Origin: Acinetobacter lwoffii
GTDB lineage: Bacteria > Pseudomonadota > Gammaproteobacteria > Pseudomonadales > Moraxellaceae
Direction: 5' to 3'
Assembly (NCBI RefSeq): GCF_015602705.1
Contig: NZ_CP059081.1
Location: forward strand, 2,737,702 to 2,801,701
DNA: 64,000 nucleotides
The notes under the pieces are model-generated. The model saw only the letters and a list, made by a program, of their open reading frames with translations, made no database searches and had not been told where the DNA came from. The translations under genes and the position numbers were made by a program. Positions 11,256-20,939 of the stretch are shown piece by piece; the stretch's first letter is position 1, and the number at the start of each line of letters is the position of its first letter.

Positions 11256-11951
11256 TTATTTAGAAACGTTTGCTACATCAACGATCAAACCAGGACCCAT
11301 AGTTGAGCTCAAAGTGATCTTTTGAATGTATACGCCTTTAGACGTAGCAGGTTTCAAACGCTTCAAGTCAGCAACAAGTGCTTCAACGTTTTGACGAACA
11401 GCAGCAGCTTCAAAACCTACTTGACCGATCGCAGCGTGGATAATACCAGCTTTGTCTACGCGGTAACGTGCTTGACCAGCTTTTGCATTTTTAACTGCAG
11501 TAGCAACGTCAGGAGTTACAGTACCCACTTTAGGGTTTGGCATTAAGCCACGTGGACCAAGGATCGTACCAAGTTTACCTACAACGCGCATTGCATCTGG
11601 AGCAGCAATTACTACGTCAAAGTCAAGGTTACCCGCTTGGATGCTTTCAGCAAGATCGTCGAAACCAACAACGTCTGCGCCTTCAGCTTTAGCAGCTTCA
11701 GCAGCAGCACCTTGAGCGAATACAGCTACACGTACAGTTTTACCAGTACCTGCAGGAAGTGTAGTCGCGCCACGAACAACCTGGTCAGATTTACGAGGAT
11801 CAACACCTAGGTTTACCGCGATATCTAGAGATTCTTTGAATTTAGGAGCTGGAAGGCTCTCTAAAACTGCAACAGCTTCTTCTAGCGTGTAAACTTTGTG
11901 TGCTTCTACAGCAGCTACAATCGCTTTTTGACGTTTAGTTAATTTAGCCAT
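11256..11951 (-). CDS. rplA: 50S ribosomal protein L1
   Basis: A 231-aa L1, the L1-stalk protein of the large subunit and a translational repressor of the rplK-rplA mRNA. Conserved segments include [35 protein letters not shown] and the C-terminal [19 protein letters not shown]. It starts three bases after the rplK stop, so translation is probably coupled. Confidence 0.98.
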   Translation of the reverse strand: MAKLTKRQKAIVAAVEAHKVYTLEEAVAVLESLPAPKFKESLDIAVNLGVDPRKSDQVVRGATTLPAGTGKTVRVAVFAQGAAAEAAKAEGADVVGFDDLAESIQAGNLDFDVVIAAPDAMRVVGKLGTILGPRGLMPNPKVGTVTPDVATAVKNAKAGQARYRVDKAGIIHAAIGQVGFEAAAVRQNVEALVADLKRLKPATSKGVYIQKITLSSTMGPGLIVDVANVSK

Positions 11952-11954
11952 GTC

Positions 11955-12383
11955 TTAAAGCTCCACTTCCAAGCCCATAGAACGCGCAGAACCAGCAATG
12001 GTACGTACACGTGCCTCTAAATCAGCACCAGTCAAATCTGGCTCTTTAGTAGTCGCGATTTCTTCGATTTGAGCACGAGTCAACTTACCAACTTTAGTTT
12101 TGTTAGGTACAGCTGAACCCTTCTGGATACCAGCAGCTTTCTTAAGAAGAACAGCAGCAGGTGGAGTTTTCATGATGAATGTGAACGACTTGTCGTTGTA
12201 CACAGTGATCACGACTGGAATTGGCAGACCAGCTTCAACTTTTTGTGTCGCAGCATTGAATTCTTTACAGAATGCCATGATGTTCACACCACGTTGACCT
12301 AGTGCAGGACCAATCGGTGGAGATGGATTCGCTTTACCAGCTGGAACTTGCAGCTTGATATAGCCGTCAATCTTCTTAGCCAT
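11955..12383 (-). CDS. rplK: 50S ribosomal protein L11
   Basis: A 142-aa L11, part of the GTPase-associated centre and needed for stringent-response sensing by RelA. The N-terminal Pro-rich loop [20 protein letters not shown] (site of thiostrepton action) and the C-terminal rRNA-binding domain with [16 protein letters not shown] ending are present. AGAGGTAA precedes the start. First gene of the rplK-rplA pair. Confidence 0.98.
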   Translation of the reverse strand: MAKKIDGYIKLQVPAGKANPSPPIGPALGQRGVNIMAFCKEFNAATQKVEAGLPIPVVITVYNDKSFTFIMKTPPAAVLLKKAAGIQKGSAVPNKTKVGKLTRAQIEEIATTKEPDLTGADLEARVRTIAGSARSMGLEVEL

Positions 12384-12451
12384 TTCAAATTACCTCTGGG
12401 TGCAAACGCCGATTAAGGCTCCCCAATGATTTCAAGTAACGATACCGTTAC
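12384..12451 (-). promoter_or_regulatory. rplK leader, possible L1 binding site
   Basis: The minus-strand leader contains GTAACG-gtat-CGTTAC and the segment GGGGAGCCTTAATCGGCG ahead of the L11 start. L1 is known to repress the L11-L1 mRNA through such a leader; assigning that role here is inference from position. Confidence 0.4.
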
Positions 12452-12460
12452 AACAACAAT

Positions 12461-12484
12461 GCCTGACTTATAAATAAGTCAGGC
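12461..12484 (-). promoter_or_regulatory. Perfect hairpin downstream of nusG
   Basis: A perfect 10-bp inverted repeat, GCCTGACTTA-tttaTAAGTCAGGC on the minus strand, 19 bp after the nusG stop. It has no following T-run, so it may be an RNA-stability hairpin or a weak terminator between secE-nusG and rplKA. Confidence 0.6.
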
Positions 12485-12502
12485 GTTTTCAACCCATACA
12501 AA

Positions 12503-13036
12503 TTAAACTGATTTTTCGACTTGACGAAATTCCAATTCAACTTGAGTTGGTCGGTTAAATACATTAATAGTCAGCGTTAAACGCGACTTTTCGTACTGAA
12601 CTTCTTCCACCACACCTTTAAAGTCGGTGAATGGACCGTCAACCACGAGTAATTCTTCGCCTGGCTCAAACATCGTCTTAGGACGAGGCGCTTCACCAGT
12701 ATTGCGTACACGCGCAAGAATCGCATCTGCTTCTTTTTGCGTAATCGGTGCCGGTTTTTCAGCCGTACCACCAATAAAACCTAAAACTTTTGGACATTCT
12801 TTAACAATGTGCCAAGTATCATCGTTCATTTCCATTTCGACTAAGACATAGCCAGGAAAGAACTTACGCTCTGATTTACGCTTCTTGCCATCCTTCATTT
12901 CTACCACTTCTTCGGTAGGAACAAGGACTTCACCAAAGCTATCGGCAACAGCGCTACGCTGGATTCGATCATTAAGCGAACGCATCACTTGTTTTTCATA
13001 ACCTGAATAGGCATGAATAATGTACCAACGTTTCAT
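12503..13036 (-). CDS. nusG: Transcription termination/antitermination factor NusG
   Basis: A 177-aa NusG. The NGN domain ([20 protein letters not shown] at the start, then [12 protein letters not shown]) binds the polymerase clamp, and the C-terminal KOW domain begins at [19 protein letters not shown] and contacts Rho or S10. It lies eight bases after secE, in the standard secE-nusG pair. Confidence 0.98.
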   Translation of the reverse strand: MKRWYIIHAYSGYEKQVMRSLNDRIQRSAVADSFGEVLVPTEEVVEMKDGKKRKSERKFFPGYVLVEMEMNDDTWHIVKECPKVLGFIGGTAEKPAPITQKEADAILARVRNTGEAPRPKTMFEPGEELLVVDGPFTDFKGVVEEVQYEKSRLTLTINVFNRPTQVELEFRQVEKSV

Positions 13037-13043
13037 AGCTCTC

Positions 13044-13484
13044 TTACCCGATAATAAACTTCATTAACCAGCCTAAAATATAGTCAAAACACCACAATAA
13101 GATGGATGCAATTACGACTACAACAAGAACTTGCCAAGATGTGGACATAGTCTCTTGTTTGGTAGGCCAGGTCACTCGACGCAACTCAATTCGTGCATCT
13201 TTCAGCAGACGAATAAAGCCTTTGCCTTGATGGGTGGCGTATAATAAACCGAATGCTGCAACGATACAAGCCAAAATCACCCCAACGCGCACCCAAACAT
13301 CATTCGCAGGTGCCCAATACGCTGGTAAATATTGGTTTACCATCATTGCACCAACCAATAAAATCAAGGCGATAACCCATAGAACCATGTCTAATGGAGA
13401 ACCAGAACTTACATCTACTGCAGGATTATTTCTTTGAGGAATTGCCGCTTCGCCTAATGCGTCGCGTGATTTTTCATTCGACAT
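13044..13484 (-). CDS. secE: Preprotein translocase subunit SecE
   Basis: A 146-aa inner-membrane subunit of SecYEG with three hydrophobic segments, the long gammaproteobacterial form: [39 protein letters not shown] and the essential C-terminal helix after the conserved amphipathic stretch [18 protein letters not shown]. It is co-transcribed with nusG, downstream of tRNA-Trp. Confidence 0.97.
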   Translation of the reverse strand: MSNEKSRDALGEAAIPQRNNPAVDVSSGSPLDMVLWVIALILLVGAMMVNQYLPAYWAPANDVWVRVGVILACIVAAFGLLYATHQGKGFIRLLKDARIELRRVTWPTKQETMSTSWQVLVVVVIASILLWCFDYILGWLMKFIIG

Positions 13485-13558
13485 TTTTGTACTCGTCGTA
13501 GGTTTCGCGACTTATTATATGACCAATTTTGCCGACATCAAGCGTCTTTTTAAAAACT

Positions 13559-13634
13559 TGGCAGGTCAGGAGGGACTCGAACCCCCAACATTCGGTTTTG
13601 GAGACCGACGCTCTACCAATTGAACTACTGACCT
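13559..13634 (-). tRNA. tRNA-Trp (CCA)
   Basis: A 76-nt cloverleaf with encoded CCA. The acceptor stem AGGTCAG/CTGACCT is fully paired, the anticodon loop is CTCCAAA with anticodon CCA, and the T arm is GGGGGTTCGAGTCCCTC. It lies between tuf and secE, the same place as trpT in several gammaproteobacteria. Confidence 0.97.
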
Positions 13635-13686
13635 GCAAAACAACAAGTTGGAGCCTAAACTCCAACCTGTTTGTCTTATTCTATGA

Positions 13687-14877
13687 TTATGCAGTTACTT
13701 TAGCAACCACACCAGCACCAACCGTACGACCGCCTTCACGGATCGCAAAACGTAGACCTGGGTCCATTGCGATCGGGTGGATTAGCTCTACTGACATCTC
13801 AACGTTGTCACCAGGCATAACCATTTCCACGCCTTCTTTAAGCGCGATCGCACCAGTTACGTCCGTAGTACGGAAGTAGAACTGTGGACGGTAACCGTTA
13901 AGGAATGGAGTGTGACGACCACCTTCTTCTTTAGAAAGTACGTATACTTCTGCATCGAATTTAGTGTGTGGCTTGATCGCACCTGGTTTAGTCAATACTT
14001 GACCACGTTGTACGTCTTCACGCTTAGTACCACGAAGAAGAACACCACAGTTCTCGCCCGCACGACCTTCGTCAAGAAGTTTACGGAACATCTCTACGCC
14101 AGTTACTGTAGTAGTTTGAGTATCACGGATACCAACGATTTCTACAGACTCACCTACTTTAACGATACCAGTCTCTACACGGCCAGTTACTACTGTACCA
14201 CGACCAGAGATTGAGAATACGTCTTCAATTGGCATAAGGAATGGAAGGTCAATTGCACGCTCTGGCTCTGGAATGTAAGAGTCAAGTGCTTCAACAAGCG
14301 CAACTACCGCTGGCTCGCCGTATTGGCTGTCATCACCGTTAAGCGCAAGAAGAGCAGAACCACGAATTACTGGAGTGTCATCACCCGGGAAGTCGTAAGT
14401 AGAAAGAAGTTCACGAACTTCCATTTCAACTAGCTCAAGAAGCTCTTCATCGTCTACAAGGTCGCATTTGTTCAAGAATACAACGATGTAAGGTACACCT
14501 ACCTGACGAGAAAGCAGGATGTGTTCACGAGTCTGTGGCATAGGACCATCAGTCGCAGCACATACAAGGATCGCGCCGTCCATCTGAGCAGCACCAGTAA
14601 TCATGTTTTTAACATAATCGGCGTGGCCCGGGCAGTCTACGTGAGCGTAGTGACGAGTTGGAGAATCGTATTCTACGTGTGAAGTATTAATTGTAATACC
14701 ACGTGCTTTTTCTTCTGGTGCAGAGTCGATTGCAGCGTAGTCTTTCGCTTCGCCACCGAATTTCTTCGCACATACAGTTGCAATTGCAGCTGTTAAAGTT
14801 GTTTTACCATGGTCAACGTGACCAATTGTGCCCACGTTAACGTGTGGCTTATTACGTTCAAACTTAGCCTTAGCCAT
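13687..14877 (-). CDS. tuf: Elongation factor Tu
   Basis: A 396-aa EF-Tu. It delivers aminoacyl-tRNA to the ribosome as a GTP complex. G1 is GHVDHGKTT (residues about 18-26), G3 is [10 protein letters not shown]4 NKCD and G5 SAL. Domains 2 and 3 follow, ending [11 protein letters not shown]. It lies downstream of four tRNA genes, the tufB arrangement known from E. coli, and probably shares their promoter. Confidence 0.98.
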   Translation of the reverse strand: MAKAKFERNKPHVNVGTIGHVDHGKTTLTAAIATVCAKKFGGEAKDYAAIDSAPEEKARGITINTSHVEYDSPTRHYAHVDCPGHADYVKNMITGAAQMDGAILVCAATDGPMPQTREHILLSRQVGVPYIVVFLNKCDLVDDEELLELVEMEVRELLSTYDFPGDDTPVIRGSALLALNGDDSQYGEPAVVALVEALDSYIPEPERAIDLPFLMPIEDVFSISGRGTVVTGRVETGIVKVGESVEIVGIRDTQTTTVTGVEMFRKLLDEGRAGENCGVLLRGTKREDVQRGQVLTKPGAIKPHTKFDAEVYVLSKEEGGRHTPFLNGYRPQFYFRTTDVTGAIALKEGVEMVMPGDNVEMSVELIHPIAMDPGLRFAIREGGRTVGAGVVAKVTA

Positions 14878-15027
14878 GTTAATCTTCCTCGTTTACGTCG
14901 AACACAATTCTGAGTAAAACCCAGCTCCGACATATCGTTTAAAAAAACCGAACACCAAATACTTGAAAAGCAGACTAAATAGCCTGCTTTTGGAATTTCT
15001 TTGCAACAAAGTTGCTAAACTGTAATC

Positions 15028-15102
<75 letters not shown>

Positions 15103-15119
15103 AAATATTAGTACTTCAA

Positions 15120-15195
15120 TGGAGCGGGAGACGAGGGTCGAACTCGCGACATGTAGCTTGGAAGGCTACCGCTCTACCAACTGAGCTACTCCCGC
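15120..15195 (-). tRNA. tRNA-Gly (UCC)
   Basis: 76 nt with encoded CCA. The acceptor stem is GCGGGAG/CTCCCGC and the anticodon stem GTAGC-CTTCCAA-GCTAC gives anticodon TCC. Third in the tRNA-tuf cluster. Confidence 0.97.
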
Positions 15196-15233
15196 ACGAT
15201 GTTGGTACAAACCACTTATTGAAGTCTTAAAAT

Positions 15234-15317
15234 TGGTGGTGAGGGAAGGATTCGAACCTTCGAAACTTTCGTAGCGGAGTTACAGTCCGCCCCCTTTGAC
15301 CGCTCGGGAACCTCACC
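15234..15317 (-). tRNA. tRNA-Tyr (GUA)
   Basis: 84 nt with a long variable arm and encoded CCA. The acceptor stem is GGTGAGG/CCTCACC and the anticodon loop is CTGTAAC with anticodon GTA. Second in the cluster. Confidence 0.97.
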
Positions 15318-15373
15318 ATTTTTTACACTTACATCAGTGCTGTTCTTTACTTCACACTACCAAACTTCTAATA

Positions 15374-15449
<76 letters not shown>

Positions 15450-15490
15450 GTTTCTTAGTGTTTCGTACGTTTCGTATCGGAACGGTGTGC

Positions 15491-15518
15491 AGTTTAGCAA
15501 AACTCAGAATCCTTGCAA
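15491..15518 (-). promoter_or_regulatory. Promoter of the tRNA-tuf operon
   Basis: On the minus strand TTGCAA, a 16-bp spacer and TAAACT lie about 40 bp before the first tRNA. A GC-rich segment (GCACACCG) follows the -10, typical of stringently controlled stable-RNA promoters. Confidence 0.65.
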
Positions 15519-15547
15519 GTGTTTTTTTCAAAAAAAACGTCAAAAAC

Positions 15548-17041
15548 TCATAAAATCAAACCATTTGATGATAATTCAACCGCTTTGATCACTGCGCGAG
15601 CTTTTATTTGGGTTTCATTCCACTCAGATTCAGGATTTGAGTCGGCAACTAACCCTGCTCCAGCCTGAACATAGACCTTATTTTCGCGAATGACACAGGT
15701 ACGAATCGCAATCGACATGTCCATTTCGCCGTGCCAGCCTAAATAACCAACAGCGCCACCGAAAATTCCACGTTTTACCGGCTCAACCTCGTCAATAATT
15801 TCCATCGCACGGATTTTTGGTGCACCTGAAAGTGTACCTGCTGGGAAAGTTGCCTTAAAAACATCCAGGGCATCGACATCATCACGTACTTCACCCTGCA
15901 CATTGGAGACAATATGCATCACATGCGAATAACGTTCGATCACCATTTGATCAGTCACCTGCACTTTGCCAATTTTTGCGATGCGTCCCACATCATTACG
16001 TCCCAAGTCAATCAGCATGACATGTTCAGCAATTTCTTTTTCATCAGACAATAAGTCTTGCTCAAGCGCCAGATCTTCTTCTTTGGTTTTGCCGCGTGGA
16101 CGGGTCCCCGCTAATGGACGAACTGTGGCAATTCCATTTTCCAGACGGGACAGAATTTCCGGTGAAGAACCGACAATATGGAATGGCGTGTTGTTTTCCA
16201 AGGTCTGCCCTTGCACCAGGAACAAATACGGTGATGGATTGAGATGACGCAGCGCACGATACACTTGTAGCGGATCACCATCGAAATCAGAGACCATCCG
16301 GTGCCCCGGCACCACCTGCATTACATCACCGGCACGAATATACTCTTTGACCTTTTCGACCGAAGCAATGAAGTTGTCATGTCCGGTGAGGGACTCAAAA
16401 TGTGGCGGCGTATGTTTTTCAGCTTTAAGGCTGATGGGCGTGGCCAGAATATTTTCCAATTCATTTAATTGTTCATGTGCTTTTTCATAAGAACCGGGGG
16501 TAGTGGCATCCGCATGTACAATTAAGAACAAGGTATCTTTCAGGTTATCAAAGACAATCACTGTTTTAGAGAGCATCATCCAGATGTCGGGTAAACCGAC
16601 CGGATCTGCTTCCGGTACATTTTTTAATTTCGGCTCGATATAGCGCACCGCGTCATAACCAAAGTAACCGACTAGTCCACCAGTAAAACTCGGTAAGTCC
16701 GGCAATTCTGCCTGGGTAGGCACCTTAAATTGAGCCTGAAAGTCTCGAATATATTGAAATGGGTCAGCACAATGCTGCTTTTCAATCGAAGCATCTGCGT
16801 GCTGTATCGTTAGCTCGCCGGCGTTGCAGGAAAATACGGTAGATTCACCTAATCCGATAATCGAATAACGTGCCCAGTTCTCTCCCCCTTCTACAGACTC
16901 GAATAAATAAGCCTGCTGATGCTGTTTGAGCCGAGCAAAAATAGAAAGTGGTGTATCGGTATCCGCCAGACGCTGACGATAAACAGGAATGAGGTTATAG
17001 CCTTGCGCAGCAAGTTGCTGGAATTGTGCTTGAGTGGTCAT
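15548..17041 (-). CDS. trpE: Anthranilate synthase component I
   Basis: A 497-aa chorismate-utilising enzyme making anthranilate from chorismate with ammonia supplied by TrpG, the first step of tryptophan synthesis. The N-terminal regulatory region has YLFESVEGGENWARYSIIG, where the ES pair lies in the tryptophan feedback site. The C-terminal catalytic domain has VMLIDLGRNDVGRI and FPAGTLSGAPKIRAM. No trpG, trpD or trpC lies alongside; the neighbour upstream is gph, as in Pseudomonas. No leader peptide with Trp codons was recognised in the 108-bp gap before it. Confidence 0.96.
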   Translation of the reverse strand: MTTQAQFQQLAAQGYNLIPVYRQRLADTDTPLSIFARLKQHQQAYLFESVEGGENWARYSIIGLGESTVFSCNAGELTIQHADASIEKQHCADPFQYIRDFQAQFKVPTQAELPDLPSFTGGLVGYFGYDAVRYIEPKLKNVPEADPVGLPDIWMMLSKTVIVFDNLKDTLFLIVHADATTPGSYEKAHEQLNELENILATPISLKAEKHTPPHFESLTGHDNFIASVEKVKEYIRAGDVMQVVPGHRMVSDFDGDPLQVYRALRHLNPSPYLFLVQGQTLENNTPFHIVGSSPEILSRLENGIATVRPLAGTRPRGKTKEEDLALEQDLLSDEKEIAEHVMLIDLGRNDVGRIAKIGKVQVTDQMVIERYSHVMHIVSNVQGEVRDDVDALDVFKATFPAGTLSGAPKIRAMEIIDEVEPVKRGIFGGAVGYLGWHGEMDMSIAIRTCVIRENKVYVQAGAGLVADSNPESEWNETQIKARAVIKAVELSSNGLIL

Positions 17042-17149
17042 GCGGTTTTTCTCTTTAAATTAGGGTTACTCAGTATGTAAATAGAATTGAACTGAGCGAC
17101 GCCATCGAAAAACCTTACAACTATTCATTTTCTTTCCTTAGTACGCGTA

Positions 17150-17818
17150 TTAGGCAAGTAATTCTCTAAGATCATCCACAATCTGCTGTGGCTGACAATC
17201 TGCAATATTTTCACCATGATTATAGCCATAGCTGACTACAACACAATCAATCCCGGCGCGGCGCGCAGCTTCGACATCATTGGAAGAATCTCCAATAAGC
17301 AAAACCTGTTCTTTACTTACGCCATAATGTTCAACACAGTGCAGCAACTGGCGTGGGTGCGGTTTACGTTCAGTAAAACGGTCACCACCAATGGTATCGG
17401 CAAAATAATGAGCCATATCCAAGGTATCTAATATACTGCGGGCAGGAAGTTCAGGCTTATTGGTCACACAAATCAGGGTTTTACCTTGGGCTTTGGCCCA
17501 GTCCAGAAATTTCAGGATTCCCGGAAAAGGAACGGTATCGACACAGGGATCGACATTATAGATATCCAGAAAAGTCGTTAAGAGTTCCTGATGCTGTGCC
17601 GGCGTAACTTCGCCAACCAGATGCTGCAATACACTCTCACAAAATATCGCCGTGCCCTTGCCTACCCAGGTCCGTACCTGTTCTTCGGTCACCAGAGGCA
17701 ATTGCAGCACATTCAGGCTCATATTCATGGCGCGATACAGATCATGTGCTGAATCCACCAAGGTACCATCCAGATCAAACAAGATCAGTTCACGCTTTTC
17801 TAATTGTGCAATAGACAT
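17150..17818 (-). CDS. gph: Phosphoglycolate phosphatase (HAD family)
   Basis: A 222-aa HAD-superfamily phosphatase. Motif I is LFDLDGTLVDS with the nucleophile and acid Asp at about residues 14 and 16, motif II is the T in CVTNKPE, and motif IV is LLIGDSSNDVEAARRAG. The family member next to trpE is Gph, which removes 2-phosphoglycolate formed in DNA repair. GAGGG precedes ATG 17818. The substrate is inferred from similarity and context, since HAD specificity is hard to read from sequence. Confidence 0.85.
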   Translation of the reverse strand: MSIAQLEKRELILFDLDGTLVDSAHDLYRAMNMSLNVLQLPLVTEEQVRTWVGKGTAIFCESVLQHLVGEVTPAQHQELLTTFLDIYNVDPCVDTVPFPGILKFLDWAKAQGKTLICVTNKPELPARSILDTLDMAHYFADTIGGDRFTERKPHPRQLLHCVEHYGVSKEQVLLIGDSSNDVEAARRAGIDCVVVSYGYNHGENIADCQPQQIVDDLRELLA

Positions 17819-17850
17819 CCCGACCCTCTTTTATAATGTTCGCAGCCACA

Positions 17851-17876
17851 AAAAAGGCATGCGCTATGCATGCCTT
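17851..17876 (-). terminator. Intrinsic terminator after the FHA gene
   Basis: The minus-strand hairpin AAGGCATGC-atagc-GCATGCCTT is followed by TTTTT. It ends the transcript of the FHA-domain gene. Confidence 0.88.
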
Positions 17877-17896
17877 GATTGTAACCAATCATCAGC

Positions 17897-18556
17897 TTAT
17901 TTGAACAACAACCAAGCCATAATTGCCAAAATAATCAGCACAATCACTGAAATCAAACCTACAGATACATTTTTCTGGGTTTCTTTTTCCTGTTCTACAC
18001 GTGATACAGGCTGCTCAACCGGAATTGGGGTAGGCTCTGGTTTTACCGCATTAATGTCCACGCCTTCCGGAATAGGTGCCGGTTTTGGAATACCGACATT
18101 GGTTGGCATGCCATCACGGGTTAATTGTACCGTAGCATCACGATGTTTCAGTTCCGGCATTCCCTGATCATTCATTTGCTGTGCAGGTGTAGGCTCAGCG
18201 ACTTCGACCTGTTCCACGACTTTTTCTGCCGTTGCTTCAATTTCTGCTGGAACCTCTACTGCAGCCGCAGGCGCCATTACTGAAAATTTCAAGCTGGCAA
18301 ACTGAACAATGTCATCCTGCTTTAATAAGGTTTCTTGCGCAATCTGCACATCATTGACGAAAGTGCCATTCGATGAACCCAAATCCTGCACCCAGAGCGC
18401 ATCATCCTTTAGTAAAAATGCCGCATGTTTACGGGAGATTTCCGCAGCCTGTAACACGATATCTGCCGCCTGATGACGCCCCACCAGCATATCACGGTCA
18501 ATGCTAATTTCCTGTCCTGTTAAGTCGCCTGTAATCGCGTGTATTTTCCAAGTCAT
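17897..18556 (-). CDS. FHA-domain membrane-anchored protein
   Basis: A protein of about 219 aa, starting at MTWKIHAITGDLTGQEI (ATG 18556; the frame is open to 18607). An N-terminal forkhead-associated domain of about 90 residues has the phosphothreonine-binding signature: GRH, then SRKHA, then LGSSNGTFVND. A Pro/Glu-rich linker follows, then one transmembrane helix at the extreme C-terminus (VGLISVIVLIILAIMAWLLF), so the FHA domain faces the cytoplasm if it is tail-anchored. It lies downstream of gspD and may be in the same transcript. Its partner kinase or target is not visible here. Confidence 0.88.
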   Translation of the reverse strand: MTWKIHAITGDLTGQEISIDRDMLVGRHQAADIVLQAAEISRKHAAFLLKDDALWVQDLGSSNGTFVNDVQIAQETLLKQDDIVQFASLKFSVMAPAAAVEVPAEIEATAEKVVEQVEVAEPTPAQQMNDQGMPELKHRDATVQLTRDGMPTNVGIPKPAPIPEGVDINAVKPEPTPIPVEQPVSRVEQEKETQKNVSVGLISVIVLIILAIMAWLLFK

Positions 18557-18618
18557 GAAAGTTACTTCTCTGTTCTCTTTGACATTATCATAACATGCTG
18601 TCTGCAAATGCGAATGAC

Positions 18619-20901
18619 TTAGCTTTTGGGTCTAAGTGTGGTTGTTGTAACGGTATTTTTACTTTTTTCTACCTGTTGGACGGGTTCTACCACTTGTCGC
18701 TGAATCACTGGTTCTATCGCTACCGGCGTAACAACTACATTGGCTGGCTGCGCCTGAACGGGTGCGGTCGGCACAGTTTGATAAGTCGAGTTTTGCAATG
18801 GCGTTCTGGATACCGGAATGCGCTGCTGATACACATCTTCAACACTTTCTGGTAGCTTGGCAAAGTTCCCATCTGAATCGAGTGCGAGTTGCAGACTATA
18901 TAGCTGACTATAGCGTTGCTGGGTCAGTTTACGTACTGCATTTTTATCGCCCACGATAGTTGGATGGATAAAGATCAGTAAATTACGCTTCTGATTGGAT
19001 TTGCCTTCAGAACGAAATAAACGTCCCAAGCCTGGAATTGCACCCAGACCCGGCACCGCTTGGCGTCCATAACTGGTGTTATCTGAAATCAAACCGCCAA
19101 GGACAATAGTTTGCCCATGTTCGGCCAGAATTGAGGTTTTGATCGCTCGCTTGCTGGTGACCAGATCCTGCGCCTGCCCTTTACTGGCTTTGACATCAGA
19201 AACTTCCTGTTCCACTTCCAAGCGTACCGTACCATCTTCGCCAATATGCGGGACCACCTTTAAAGTGACCCCGACATCCTTACGTTCAATGGTGGTATAG
19301 GGGTTGGCCACTCCAGCAGCACCTGTAGACACTGAGCCTGTGACAAAGGGTACGTTTTCACCCACTACGATATAGGCTTCTTCATTGTCCATGGTCACAA
19401 TCGACGGCGTAGACAACAGGTTGGATTTAGTGGTTTCTTTGAGTGCCTGAATCATCGCACCATACAGACGACGGGAACCATCACTGCCTTCACGATAATC
19501 ACCGAGTACCAGTGAACTGCCCGCGCCCACGGCACTTGCAGCACCTGCACCACCACCGGTGAGATAACCGGCCGCAATATTTTTCAGACTAGTCCCAAAA
19601 TTATCGAAGTTCACCAGCCCAATCCCACTGCTGATATCACCCAAGGCCCATTGCACACCGAGTTGATCCGCATCGGTTCCTTCCACTTCAATAATCGCGG
19701 CTTCGATCAGCACCTGTTGACGACGGATATCCAGCTGGTCAATTGCTGATTCAATTTCTCGCATCAGTTGTGGATCCGCTTTCACCACCAGAGAATTTTG
19801 CGTGGTATCGGCAATAATACTGACGCCATTACCATTAAAACTGGTAATTCCGCCCTGCTCATTATTCATGCCGGTATTCAGCTGAATGCCTGAAGAGGTG
19901 TTGCTACTCGAACCGGTAGTCGTATTGTTGTTATTTAAATTACTGCCAGAACTGAGCGAAGACGAGGTCGAGGTCGAGGTCGAGGTCGAGGTTGTGCTAC
20001 CTGAATTTGAATTACTACTGTTCACCGCCTGCCCGCTCACCAGCCCCTGCAAGATTTCCGCAAGATTTTTGGCACTGGCATATTTCAGACGAAAAACTTT
20101 TAAACCGCCCAAACGATCCGCAGCCGGCACATCCAGAGTTTCGATCACTTGACGCACCCGTTTGCGCGTCGTGGGATCACCTTTGATGATGATCCGGTTG
20201 GTACGAGTATCTGCAATCACCCGCACCCGTGAACCGCGGACATCTTTAGCTCCACCGGTGGCAGTCATGGACTCGATCAGTCCAATCATTTCCTCAGCCT
20301 GACTGGATTGTAAGCTTACCGCCTCAATGTCATTTTGACCGGTACCATCCAGATTGCGAATAATGGTTTCCAACTGGTAAATATTACTGGCACGATCCGA
20401 CACAATTAAAGCATTTGTCCCCGGCACCGCCGCCAGATGTGCAAACTGCGGCATCAAGGGACGCAATGCAGGAATCAGGTCATTCGGATTGGTATTTTCC
20501 AGCCACAACACCCGGGTCACAATCTGGTCACCACTAGCACGGCTTCTGGCATCATAGGGAATGCCTGAGCTTTTGACATTGCTGTCAGGCACCAGCTTGA
20601 TGGTATTACCCGAAGGAATTGCCACCACACCATTGACATTCAGCACGCCTAAAAACAGGTCATAGACTTCATTTTTATTCAGGGCTTTATTGGAGATGAC
20701 CGTCACGTTGCCACGTACCCGCGGATCGACTGCGAAGTTTTTGCCGGTAATATCGGCCACTTCATTAATGAATGCAGTTAAGTCAGCATCTCGAAGGTTG
20801 ATTTTCCAGGTTTGTGCATAACTCGCCGTACTGACTATAGCCATTAACGGTGCGGCCACACAGAATGCCCATGCTGATCGATTATTATTAAATAAAGCCA
20901 T
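18619..20901 (-). CDS. gspD: Type II secretion system secretin
   Basis: A 760-aa outer-membrane secretin. An N-terminal signal peptide ends near STASYAQ. N0-N3 domains follow (WKINLRDADLTAFINEVADI at the start of N0). The C-terminal secretin core contains the signature VPGLGAIPGLGRLFR and the S domain. Between N2 and N3 lies a Ser/Thr/Asn/Gly-rich linker of about 60 residues encoded partly by a GAGGTC repeat. The pore exports folded enzymes such as lipases in Acinetobacter. Gene order gspN-gspC-gspD with 38 bp between C and D suggests one operon; the ATPase and pseudopilin genes are not in this window. Confidence 0.96.
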   Translation of the reverse strand: MALFNNNRSAWAFCVAAPLMAIVSTASYAQTWKINLRDADLTAFINEVADITGKNFAVDPRVRGNVTVISNKALNKNEVYDLFLGVLNVNGVVAIPSGNTIKLVPDSNVKSSGIPYDARSRASGDQIVTRVLWLENTNPNDLIPALRPLMPQFAHLAAVPGTNALIVSDRASNIYQLETIIRNLDGTGQNDIEAVSLQSSQAEEMIGLIESMTATGGAKDVRGSRVRVIADTRTNRIIIKGDPTTRKRVRQVIETLDVPAADRLGGLKVFRLKYASAKNLAEILQGLVSGQAVNSSNSNSGSTTSTSTSTSTSSSLSSGSNLNNNNTTTGSSSNTSSGIQLNTGMNNEQGGITSFNGNGVSIIADTTQNSLVVKADPQLMREIESAIDQLDIRRQQVLIEAAIIEVEGTDADQLGVQWALGDISSGIGLVNFDNFGTSLKNIAAGYLTGGGAGAASAVGAGSSLVLGDYREGSDGSRRLYGAMIQALKETTKSNLLSTPSIVTMDNEEAYIVVGENVPFVTGSVSTGAAGVANPYTTIERKDVGVTLKVVPHIGEDGTVRLEVEQEVSDVKASKGQAQDLVTSKRAIKTSILAEHGQTIVLGGLISDNTSYGRQAVPGLGAIPGLGRLFRSEGKSNQKRNLLIFIHPTIVGDKNAVRKLTQQRYSQLYSLQLALDSDGNFAKLPESVEDVYQQRIPVSRTPLQNSTYQTVPTAPVQAQPANVVVTPVAIEPVIQRQVVEPVQQVEKSKNTVTTTTLRPKS
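19964..19992. repeat. GAGGTC hexanucleotide tandem repeat within gspD
   Basis: Nearly five copies of GAGGTC (GACCTC on the coding strand) encode a Ser-Thr alternation in the secretin linker. Copy-number change would add or remove dipeptides without frameshift. Confidence 0.85.
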
Positions 20902-20939
20902 AAACTTTCGTGTTTCCTAACCCTATGTGTGATGACACA

